Both the position numbers and the translations under genes were made by a program. The notes beneath the pieces were generated by a model. It was given only the letters and a program-made list of their open reading frames with translations, was not told the DNA's origin and made no database searches. Below, in pieces: positions 38,084 to 44,830 of a stretch of 64,000 bases of DNA. The DNA lies in assembly GCF_014279655.1 (NCBI RefSeq), contig NZ_CP047946.1, positions 2,666,001-2,730,000 on the forward strand, given 5' to 3'. Every line of letters starts with the position of its first letter. The first letter of the stretch is position 1. Source of the stretch: Synechococcus sp. ROS8604. Lineage in GTDB: Bacteria > Cyanobacteriota > Cyanobacteriia > PCC-6307 > Cyanobiaceae.

Positions 38084-38116
38084 TTAGGTGGTGTAGTCGG
38101 CATTGATGCGAACGTA
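38084..38116 (-). repeat. left attachment site (argJ 3'-end remnant)
   Basis: On the minus strand it reads as the last ten argJ codons plus stop (YVRINADYTT). It matches the intact argJ end at 44798-44830 except at five third-codon positions. The longest shared block is ATGCGAACGTA (38106-38116), the likely crossover region. GC-rich codons here suggest it is the original host end. Confidence 0.85.
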
Positions 38117-38163
38117 ACCTCATGGCTCCAGTCATACCAACGGTTCTGGGTGAATTGCAGAGC

Positions 38164-38182
38164 TGTTACCCAGGTGTTACCC
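38164..38182 (+). repeat. left arm-site pair 1 (TGTTACCC x2)
   Basis: TGTTACCC at 38164-38171 and again at 38175-38182, starts 11 bases apart, one helical turn, same orientation. Likely recombinase or excisionase arm sites. Confidence 0.6.
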
Positions 38183-38222
38183 TTGACTTACATCGAGCAA
38201 ATCCCAGTCGTGACGACGTTGG

Positions 38223-38241
38223 TGTTACCCATCCGTTACCC
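38223..38241 (+). repeat. left arm-site pair 2 (GTTACCC x2)
   Basis: TGTTACCC at 38223-38230 and CGTTACCC at 38234-38241, again 11 bases apart and in the same orientation as pair 1. They lie within the upstream extension of the integrase frame, which argues that translation starts further downstream. Confidence 0.6.
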
Positions 38242-38259
38242 AATTCGGCATTTTTAGAG

Positions 38260-39774
38260 ATGCCTGACGGGAACATCCTCGACAAGAGAGGCATACCAAC
38301 AGACAAAAATGCTTATGTATATCGCCGAGCAGACAAAGGCGGACGATGGTATCTCTATTTTTACGATAAAGAGTCGGGAAAGAGACATCGTTTTGCCTTA
38401 AAAACTCAAAGCGATGACATTCCTGAGCCAACACCAGCAGGATCAGAGAAGGCATGGATGCTAGGCGTCGAGAAGTTTATCGAATTAAAAGGAAAATCCG
38501 AAAGAGGAGAATCAGTTAGAGGGCTAAAATTTGGCGATATGGTTGACAAGTTCTTAGCAAAAGAGCACAAGAAAATAAGCAGAACGCCACATACAGGAAT
38601 ATCAGAAGCACGATTCCGGTTGCTTAAAACTCAATTGCGATGGATGAGTGAATTTGTTGGAGATACTCGAAAAGAGATACACAAGATAAGGCGGAACACG
38701 TTTCTCAACTATGAGGTATGGAGAAAAGAACGCGCTTTTCAATATGGCAAAGATACTCCACAAAACACAACCATCAACCAAGAAATATCAACACTGCGAC
38801 GAGCATTCAACGAAGTTGCAGTGGCAGAAGGATTTATCAAAAGGGATTCAATACCAGAACTACCAAGTGTCAAACTTCCAAAAGACAAAAAGCACAGAAG
38901 AGATGATTTAACCGAGAACGAATGGTTAGAACTAGAAAGATGCTGTCGACTCTATTGGATTAAGGGAAAGACAAGAATCCTGAATGATGACTATGAGATG
39001 GAGAAAAACTCTCAAGGCAAATGGAAGACAGAGACAAACATACAAATAGGTAGCGAGAGAGGAAGGACTCAACTAATACACCGCGAGATGCTTTATCTTG
39101 CGATGAGAATATCAATGGATAGCGGGATTCGTCCAGGCTCACTAAGAAAAATACAGTGGCGGCATATATCAGAAAACACGACAATTCCAGTTGCTGAACG
39201 TAAGACTTGGGTATTAATTGACGTTCCCGCAGAAAACACAAAGACTGGGAGAAGTTATCGCTGCAGTGCACCAATAGCAAAGCACTTGGAAAGATTGAGA
39301 AAAATAAGCACATACACCAAGCCAAACGACTTTATCTTCCTCAACCAATCAAGAGGAACACAGATGAGCGAGCGTTTGTGGAAAGATTCCATCTCAGAAG
39401 CATTGGTAGAAGCACGTCTTGCAGACTGGAGTGAGGATGACAGTAACAACTGTCGAAAAGTTGACGTACACAGCGGCAAGAACATAACTTGGTACAGTTT
39501 CCGCCACACACATATCACTTTACGACTGAATGCGGGAACACCAGTTCCTGTGATTGCTGCCAACTGCGATACGAGTATGAAATACATCGAAGAGCATTAC
39601 TTCCATTACCGCGCTGCAGAACAAACCGAGATACTTGGCAAAGGAAGAAAATCACTGGGCAAAGCAGAAGAACATTTGGATTGGGTTGACGAACTTCCAA
39701 ATACCCACGTAGGAAAAGTAACAACTGTCGCTACTAACCGTCGTCGCTCTTCTGCAGAGCAGGTAAACAAATAA
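38260..39774 (+). CDS. int: tyrosine recombinase (integrase)
   Basis: A 504-residue protein from ATG 38260. The open frame reaches back to 38122 but contains the GTTACCC boxes, so the later start is preferred. Residues 1-60 (YVYRRADKGGRWYLYFYDKE) look like an arm-binding domain, and about 100-200 like the SAM-like core-binding domain (FGDMVDKFLAKEHKK, INQEISTLRRAFNEVAVAEG). The catalytic domain has Arg in SGIRPGSLRKIQWRHI (about residue 291), Arg in TWYSFRHTH (about 415) and Tyr in EEHYFHY (about 447). The first His of the HxxR box is Tyr here. It should catalyse integration and excision at argJ. Codon use is AT-rich, unlike the flanking genes. Confidence 0.92.
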   Translation: MPDGNILDKRGIPTDKNAYVYRRADKGGRWYLYFYDKESGKRHRFALKTQSDDIPEPTPAGSEKAWMLGVEKFIELKGKSERGESVRGLKFGDMVDKFLAKEHKKISRTPHTGISEARFRLLKTQLRWMSEFVGDTRKEIHKIRRNTFLNYEVWRKERAFQYGKDTPQNTTINQEISTLRRAFNEVAVAEGFIKRDSIPELPSVKLPKDKKHRRDDLTENEWLELERCCRLYWIKGKTRILNDDYEMEKNSQGKWKTETNIQIGSERGRTQLIHREMLYLAMRISMDSGIRPGSLRKIQWRHISENTTIPVAERKTWVLIDVPAENTKTGRSYRCSAPIAKHLERLRKISTYTKPNDFIFLNQSRGTQMSERLWKDSISEALVEARLADWSEDDSNNCRKVDVHSGKNITWYSFRHTHITLRLNAGTPVPVIAANCDTSMKYIEEHYFHYRAAEQTEILGKGRKSLGKAEEHLDWVDELPNTHVGKVTTVATNRRRSSAEQVNK

Positions 39775-39910
39775 CCACAACTTCTCTATACACTCTGTAA
39801 GACTCTCAAGCGGCGATTAAATGCGTGTTAGAGAATTCCACCTATCATACCTTTAACGCGCCTTGTAGAAGCGCAGAGGTGTCAGTTATTCACATTCACC
39901 ACCCATATCT

Positions 39911-40627
39911 ATGCCAAAAAAGCTAACCAAAGACCAAAAGTACAACCGAAAACTGAGGAAAGAGGGACAAAAGGACTTCAAGCGTGTACCTCGAGAAGGA
40001 AAGACTGCAAGTATGAGAGTTACTCGACGCCCACTGTGCGTTCGTGTCTCTACAGAAGTGGCAGAACGGTTAAAGACAATGGCGGATGACGCTGATGTTC
40101 ATCTATGGCAGATGGCGACACGCATCATTCACCTAGGAATTCCTGGATACAACAATGGTTATGGGTATCGCTTCTATAATCCAGAAACTGGCGACATGGA
40201 AGAGTATGAGATGGATTCGGATTTATCCAAGAGCATCAGATACAAAGGTGAAACTGGTGATGTTCAACTCAATCTGAGAATCAACTCAACTGCTTGGAAT
40301 AAACTTGATAGTTATTCAAGTGATGTCAAAGTCAGACAGTCAAAAGCACGTGTCTTCCAACGACTTGTTCTTGAACACAAACCACTAACGAAGGAACAGC
40401 GAGAGAAACAAAAACAGAGACGTAGAGAGCAGCAAGAGTATTACTCTGAATGGAAAGGAGTTGCAAATCAACCTGCTAAGAAACCCAAATTCAGAATCGA
40501 TAACTATCAAATCATTCACGTCAAAGGCATTTCCAACGAGTTATGGGATGACGCTGAGTGGGAAGAATATGAGCGGTTGCAAGCGGATGTAGAGCAACGT
40601 ATGCAAGAAAAACTCAATGGTGATTAA
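39911..40627 (+). CDS. protein with two ribbon-helix-helix-like segments
   Basis: A 238-residue basic protein. Two segments resemble ribbon-helix-helix DNA-binding units: RPLCVRVSTEVAERLKTMAD (about residue 41) and VQLNLRINSTAWNKLDSYSS (about 119). Each has an amphipathic strand followed by a helix, with a second helix (VHLWQMATRIIHLGI, KARVFQRLVLEHK). A Lys/Arg/Gln-rich coiled coil follows the second (KEQREKQKQRRREQQEYYSE). The N-terminus is very basic. It could regulate integration or the element's own promoters. No Shine-Dalgarno is seen (TATCTATG). Confidence 0.7.
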   Translation: MPKKLTKDQKYNRKLRKEGQKDFKRVPREGKTASMRVTRRPLCVRVSTEVAERLKTMADDADVHLWQMATRIIHLGIPGYNNGYGYRFYNPETGDMEEYEMDSDLSKSIRYKGETGDVQLNLRINSTAWNKLDSYSSDVKVRQSKARVFQRLVLEHKPLTKEQREKQKQRRREQQEYYSEWKGVANQPAKKPKFRIDNYQIIHVKGISNELWDDAEWEEYERLQADVEQRMQEKLNGD

Positions 40628-40928
40628 TCGCCTATCACAATTGACGCTAGTTGCCTCTTAAACCTCAGTCATAGTCTTATTGGCGCACGTATGAGGGAGA
40701 GATCCCCCCCGTATACAGGGAGAAATAACCCTAAAACCAACACGACACAAAGTCAATGAGTCTCCAAGAGCGTAGCGATTGGACAGACGAATTGATTAAC
40801 TAACTACTAATAAGAGGATTCAAAGAGACTGAATACTGATGAAACAGATGTCCCATGGATAGACATAATGTTCATCCTTATTCTACTACCCCTGAACCCT
40901 TTTAATTAATTAAATCAAAGTATTATCT
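40628..40928. other. noncoding region inside the element
   Basis: No ORF of note. There are two copies of AGGGAGA (40694-40700, 40717-40723) flanking a run of C and GTATAC, and TTAATTAATTAA at 40902-40913, 15 bases before the next start. It may hold a promoter or replication-control site; nothing further is supported. Confidence 0.45.
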
Positions 40929-41159
40929 ATGGCATCTAACAACGGCTTGACTCTTAAAGACTACAACTGGATTAATAGCAAGTGTCGCTCCATCGCCAAA
41001 CTAGAAGCGCATGGAGTTACAGATAAGTTTATTAGGAACGAACTATATGTGCTTGGTGTCTTTGCCTTCCGTCAGTTTCATAAGGCGGGAATGCCAGCAG
41101 ATATGCTCCATCCTTCTTTGACTTATCAACCGCAACCCAAAGAGTTGGAAGCGGTTTAA
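40929..41159 (+). CDS. small protein in the element, unknown
   Basis: A 76-residue protein (NGLTLKDYNWINSKCRSIAK, then LEAHGVTDKFIRNELYVLGV, then FAFRQFHKAGMPADMLHP). It is predicted to be helical and has one cysteine. Not recognised. The start lacks a Shine-Dalgarno and shares TATCTATG with the gene at 39911. Confidence 0.6.
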   Translation: MASNNGLTLKDYNWINSKCRSIAKLEAHGVTDKFIRNELYVLGVFAFRQFHKAGMPADMLHPSLTYQPQPKELEAV

Positions 41160-41180
41160 ACCAATACCTACCACCTCAAT

Positions 41181-41624
41181 ATGAATACCTTAATGCGTAT
41201 TCAAGGATATGTGACTAATGCGCATGTCCTTGAGCCATACGCTAAACATTCCTACGACATCAAGCGATATGAATTGCTCTTGTGTCCGTCTGATTACACT
41301 CACTTTTACGACTTAGAGTATCGCATAGAGGAGTTAAAGCGTGAGTATGAACAGCAACAACCTTTCCATTCCTCACGCGACTCAAATCACGATACCCATC
41401 CTGCTCTTAAAGATAGAGTATTCGATGGTGATTGTCTAAAATTCGAGTCACTACACAGTCCAAGATTGGAAGGCGAGTTCTCATTGCTCGCCTATGATGA
41501 TCAGTTGATTGGCAAGTTTGTCCAGGTTGTTGGACATATGCAAATACAAGAGCTAGGTAATTGTTTCTTGTCTTTCCATATCCTTGAACCAGCAGTTCAT
41601 CCCGCTCATGGATGGGATGACTGA
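41181..41624 (+). CDS. possible OB-fold-like protein in the element
   Basis: A 147-residue protein. Alternating strands such as MRIQGYVTNAHVLEPYAK, KRYELLLCPSDYTHFY, FEFSLLAY-like EGEFSLLAYDD, LIGKFVQVVGHMQIQ and CFLSFHILEPAVH recall the beta-rich layout of OB-fold ssDNA-binding or nuclease-associated proteins. A charged helix (LEYRIEELKREYEQQQP) lies in the middle. This is pattern resemblance only. It follows the 76-residue gene by 21 bases. Confidence 0.58.
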   Translation: MNTLMRIQGYVTNAHVLEPYAKHSYDIKRYELLLCPSDYTHFYDLEYRIEELKREYEQQQPFHSSRDSNHDTHPALKDRVFDGDCLKFESLHSPRLEGEFSLLAYDDQLIGKFVQVVGHMQIQELGNCFLSFHILEPAVHPAHGWDD

Positions 41625-41829
41625 CTTTATCGCTGGCATTGCACCAGCACTCGACTGAGTTGATACAGACGAAAAATTTGGTGGTGTTTGTTCGTCTCGA
41701 TGGTTTGATTCCATCTTCAGTCATTGCCATCAGAACAGCGCATTCTGAATGGTGTTGAACGTAAGAGCGCGTTTCTAGAAATAACTACTAAAACAAATGC
41801 ATAAAAATAAATATCAGAAGAGGAGAGGA

Positions 41830-42720
41830 ATGCGTCCTTCAACTTCTGCTGCTTCAGCAACACAACAAGAACTTATCCAAGGACCAATTCAACAACCTTC
41901 TGGTTCTCAATTGTCTGATGATTTAGGTAGAGAGACAGCAAGACAACTAAGGGAGAATGCAAATCCCAATACAAGGTTTATTGATAAGCCAACACCAACT
42001 ACAGATAGGAACCTTGTGGATCAAGCTGCAAAACGACAGCAATCAATGATTAGGGATGCTCAAAGACAAGCCTTTGGACAACCTCGTTTGTCTGTACCCA
42101 CTAATCAATTCAACGCACCAAGGATTCCTCAATATGAAATGAAGCCAGTATTGAAGGGAGGTTCAGTACGTCTACAAGCAATACCAAGAGCGTCAATCAT
42201 AACTGGTGTTGCTGGCATTGCAGCCGATATGCTTGTGCAACCAGTAGGTGATGTTATTAGTGACTATTTAATAAATCCATTGATTGGTGCTGTCTTAGGC
42301 AAGGACATCCCATCTGCTGAAGAACTTCGTCGTATCGAAACGATGAAGAAAGAGATTGAATTAAGAGATGCAGAGAATGAGCGTCTTTATCAACAGAAAT
42401 TAAATGAAGCTCAATTACCAATTATTGAAGGTGAAGCACCGCTACCTCCTGTGCTCCCTGAGCGTGCTTCATATGCCTCTAGAGCAGCTCCAAGCCCATA
42501 TCCGCATAGAAACAATGGTGAAGTTCATTTAGGCTCGTCACAGAGCCATCTCAGCGGAGCGTCTAAAACACATTCACGATCAGAAGTTGATCCCAATCGT
42601 GAATACAAGATTCAACGAGCTGCACTTGGAGACAATCCAACAAAAGAAGAAATGGATGCTGTTGTTGCTTATGGATTACAGCAGCATAGAAAGAATTTTC
42701 CGCATATGTATTCCAGCTAA
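41830..42720 (+). CDS. Pro/Gln/Arg-rich protein with a hydrophobic centre, possibly virion-like
   Basis: A 296-residue protein from ATG 41830, which has a strong GAGGAGAGGA just upstream (ATG 41797 is possible). The N-terminal 120 residues are Gln/Pro/Arg/Asn-rich and probably disordered. The middle (IITGVAGIAADMLVQPVGDV, then ISDYLINPLIGAVLGKDI) is hydrophobic and Gly-rich. Then comes a coiled coil (RRIETMKKEIELRDAENERL) and a conserved-looking tail (GDNPTKEEMDAVVAYGLQQH). Such a layout is seen in phage internal or tail proteins (inference). It ends tail-to-tail with the opposite-strand gene, overlapping by four bases. Confidence 0.6.
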   Translation: MRPSTSAASATQQELIQGPIQQPSGSQLSDDLGRETARQLRENANPNTRFIDKPTPTTDRNLVDQAAKRQQSMIRDAQRQAFGQPRLSVPTNQFNAPRIPQYEMKPVLKGGSVRLQAIPRASIITGVAGIAADMLVQPVGDVISDYLINPLIGAVLGKDIPSAEELRRIETMKKEIELRDAENERLYQQKLNEAQLPIIEGEAPLPPVLPERASYASRAAPSPYPHRNNGEVHLGSSQSHLSGASKTHSRSEVDPNREYKIQRAALGDNPTKEEMDAVVAYGLQQHRKNFPHMYSS

Positions 42721-43466
42721 ACTTTCTTACGTAATGAATTGATTATTGGACAATATTTATCCGCAACAGCCCTTGCAGTTGGATCGTAATAAACGTCCAT
42801 CCATCCTTTATTAATCAAGCCTTTTGCCTTATCACCTTTACGGTTATAAGTTCTATCTCGACAATCAAGCTCGTACTCAAACCATCTAGCTTGAATGCCA
42901 CCAGACGTACCAGGTGTATAGCTAGGAGCTACATAGCCGCTTCGAGAGCAATTAGTAGAAGTTGATCCATAGCCATAGCTTGTAGAGGTACAGTTAACAC
43001 TTCCTGCGCTGCCAGGATTGTACGAACCTGATGTTCCTTGGTATTCATTCTTGCTTCTACCCCAAAAACTCAAATATCTTCCATATGAACCCCTTATTTT
43101 CAATTGTCTGACTGAACTATTTCTATAGGTAAATCCATTCTGGACTTCAGTCTCGTCTTTTTCAAAGAATCTATTGGCATCTACCGAATTATTTATTGTT
43201 AATTCTTGGTTGCTATTTATTGGATTTTCAAACAGAGAGCTTCCCTCACTGACTTGTACAAAAACTGAACCGCAACCAGACATATCTTGTTTAGCGCATA
43301 TGCCTGACGTTTTTAAACTTTTCTTTTCATTGGCTTTTCCCTCCTGTATTAATACGCATCCCGCATAATCCTTTGCTTCTATGCAAAGCTTATGAATCTT
43401 GGGATCAACCTCTGCAAAGGCTGGCAGTGAAACTGCAAGGAGCAATGGCGCTAATAGGATTTTCAT
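42717..43466 (-). CDS. exported Cys-rich protein in the element
   Basis: A 249-residue protein from ATG 43466. The signal peptide is KILLAPLLLAVSLPAFA and is followed by EVDPKIHKLCIEAKDYAGCV. The middle is Gly/Ser/Tyr-rich and low in complexity (GTSGSYNPGSAGSVNCTSTS). The C-terminal third (ARWFEYELDCRDRTYNRKGD, DVYYDPTARAVADKYCPI) looks like a compact disulfide-bonded domain. Eight or more cysteines suggest a secreted fold. Function not recognised. Confidence 0.68.
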   Translation of the reverse strand: MKILLAPLLLAVSLPAFAEVDPKIHKLCIEAKDYAGCVLIQEGKANEKKSLKTSGICAKQDMSGCGSVFVQVSEGSSLFENPINSNQELTINNSVDANRFFEKDETEVQNGFTYRNSSVRQLKIRGSYGRYLSFWGRSKNEYQGTSGSYNPGSAGSVNCTSTSYGYGSTSTNCSRSGYVAPSYTPGTSGGIQARWFEYELDCRDRTYNRKGDKAKGLINKGWMDVYYDPTARAVADKYCPIINSLRKKV

Positions 43467-43488
43467 TTTTGTTGATGAGTGTAGTTTT

Positions 43489-43710
43489 TTAGTCAATTAC
43501 TATCCACTCCCGTTGAGCATCTATTATCTCATAGTCATCTATCACTTCGTCATCCTTGCAAAGAATTAACTCCATATCAATCTTGCTGAACTTATCCTGT
43601 TCGGTCTTTTCCTCCTCCCATAGTTTCATGATCTCCTCGTGAGATTCAGAAGACCATTGGGTTTCTGTCTCTCCAGTTGTTTTGTTAAGGATGATTGTAT
43701 AGGTAGTCAT
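43489..43710 (-). CDS. small acidic protein, unknown
   Basis: A 73-residue acidic protein (TTYTIILNKTTGETETQWSS, KLWEEEKTEQDKFSKIDMEL, DDYEIIDAQREWIVID). It has no signal or membrane segment and may be a modulator or anti-toxin-like partner, but nothing identifies it. It lies between the secreted gene and a tiny ORF on the same strand. Confidence 0.5.
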   Translation of the reverse strand: MTTYTIILNKTTGETETQWSSESHEEIMKLWEEEKTEQDKFSKIDMELILCKDDEVIDDYEIIDAQREWIVID

Positions 43711-43715
43711 TGCCT

Positions 43716-43826
43716 TTACTTAGAACCTTTGACACAATAATAGCTTTTATCCTTGCCATTGATTCCATCTATCGCTGTAGTCTTCCATCTCTTACCTTCC
43801 TTCTCGCACTGACTGATGTCTGGCAT
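43716..43826 (-). CDS. very small Cys-pair ORF (36 residues)
   Basis: From ATG 43826 the frame reads PDISQCEKEGKRWKTTAIDG and ends SYYCVKGSK, with two cysteines 24 apart. GTG 43856 or TTG 43883 would lengthen it to 46 or 55 residues. The even, protein-like composition supports coding, but it is short and could be a remnant of a larger gene. Confidence 0.4.
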   Translation of the reverse strand: MPDISQCEKEGKRWKTTAIDGINGKDKSYYCVKGSK

Positions 43827-43915
43827 TGGGAAGGTTGAGTGAGCTGAAGATTTCACTCCTCGGACACTAGGTTCAATGTCCAATCATAAAGTATTCTCGG
43901 CTATGCAATAAATAG

Positions 43916-44170
43916 TTATCGAAGTAAATTATTCCATTGCTGTTGTCTCTGATATTGCTGTTGATTTCTATTGTAATTTTGCTGCTGGTTTAGCTGCTGC
44001 TGTTGTCGCCATTGTTGGGCTTGTAATCTTCTCAGGTCATCTCGTTGTCTTTGCTCTCGCTGTCGTCTATAAACATCTGCACCCTTATTTGAATATGGAT
44101 ATTGAGCGTTTGCTGCAATTGGCATTGAAATCGCTATCAATGCAAATACACAATTAAAAAGAAAGCGCAA
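43916..44170 (-). CDS. small secreted Gln/Arg-rich protein
   Basis: An 84-residue protein. The signal peptide RFLFNCVFALIAISMPIAAN ends in ANA, then mature QYPYSNKGADVYRRQREQRQ. The rest is almost entirely Gln, Asn, Arg and Tyr (WRQQQQLNQQQNYNRNQQQY), a prion-like or adhesive composition. No family is recognised. It belongs to the minus-strand group in the element. Confidence 0.6.
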   Translation of the reverse strand: MRFLFNCVFALIAISMPIAANAQYPYSNKGADVYRRQREQRQRDDLRRLQAQQWRQQQQLNQQQNYNRNQQQYQRQQQWNNLLR

Positions 44171-44269
44171 AATTCAAAAAATAGACAATGCAGAACCTTA
44201 AGGCAATTTTTTTATTTTTCGAGTGATATTAGCTTCTGCAATGATTATGCGTTAATTGCATAAATTTTT

Positions 44270-44440
44270 ATGATTATTGGTGGTTACCGTTTGTGGCGTT
44301 ACTTGCAATGCACCTTTGAAGCACCCAAGACGCTTCTAAGTGCTGCTTTAAAGCGTTATTGGAGCAACTTCTCCTCCAAAGAAAGGATTCAACGCTTCTC
44401 AGGAGCACTCAGAGCACAACGACGAGCACCTAAAAAGTGA
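44270..44440 (+). CDS. small basic ORF (56 residues)
   Basis: ATG 44270 to TGA 44440. The protein is GGYRLWRYLQCTFEAPKTLL then SAALKRYWSNFSSKERIQRF and a basic end (RAQRRAPKK). Its stop overlaps the GTG of the next gene by four bases (GTGA), as between other coupled genes here, which supports translation. Function unknown. Confidence 0.4.
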   Translation: MIIGGYRLWRYLQCTFEAPKTLLSAALKRYWSNFSSKERIQRFSGALRAQRRAPKK

Positions 44441-44622
44441 CAGAAATTTTTGAATCGATTTACATATACCTTTCTGCATACAATATCCCCCATGCGTTAC
44501 CCGTAGAAGCTCAAATAGATAGAGCGGTATTAATTAAGGCGACATTATGCCTGGCAAGTATTGCTTTGCTGGACTTCTTCACACAGAGATGCACTTTCTT
44601 GGCAACATTTGTATCACAGTGA
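44437..44622 (+). CDS. small hydrophobic ORF near the right end (61 residues)
   Basis: From GTG 44437, coupled to the upstream 56-residue ORF by GTGA. The sequence TEIFESIYIYLSAYNIPHAL and then VLIKATLCLASIALLDFFTQ suggests one or two membrane segments. A single GTTACCC copy lies inside it (44496-44502). Not recognised. Confidence 0.4.
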   Translation: MTEIFESIYIYLSAYNIPHALPVEAQIDRAVLIKATLCLASIALLDFFTQRCTFLATFVSQ

Positions 44623-44732
44623 ACACTCTTAGCGAATTATTGGCTTTTTATCTGTTGAGGTAGAACCAGTATCACTTCAGCTTCTGTTGCTTTCGATAGA
44701 CTGAAGTAGACAACAGTTACGTTGTTGAAGGG

Positions 44733-44751
44733 TGTTACCGAGGTGTTACCC
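44733..44751 (+). repeat. right arm-site pair (TGTTACCG and TGTTACCC)
   Basis: TGTTACCG at 44733-44740 and TGTTACCC at 44744-44751, with starts 11 bases apart, same orientation and spacing as the two pairs at the left end. It lies about 47 bases from the right attachment core. Confidence 0.6.
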
Positions 44752-44797
44752 ATGAAAACAGAACCTCGACTAAGACCATGATTACTAGGTTCTTGGC

Positions 44798-44830
44798 TTA
44801 CGTAGTATAATCGGCATTAATGCGAACGTA
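44798..44830 (-). repeat. right attachment site (element-derived argJ 3' end)
   Basis: The last ten argJ codons plus stop, now using AT-rich synonyms (ACG/ACT/TAT/GAT/ATT in place of ACC/ACC/TAC/GAC/ATC at the left copy). Shared core ATGCGAACGTA at 44820-44830. These codons match the base composition of the element, which suggests it carries them. Confidence 0.85.

Larger units (their letters stand above)
38084..44830. mobile_element. integrated element in the 3' end of argJ
   Basis: An AT-rich block of about 6.7 kb bounded by two copies of the argJ 3' end (33 bp, 28 identical). It holds a tyrosine recombinase near the left end and about ten small genes, mostly unknown. The GTTACCC box pairs near both ends look like recombinase arm sites. 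No replication, packaging or conjugation gene is recognised. It could be a phage satellite, a small genomic island or a tycheposon-like transposon. The host gene is kept whole because the element supplies its own last codons. Confidence 0.85.
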
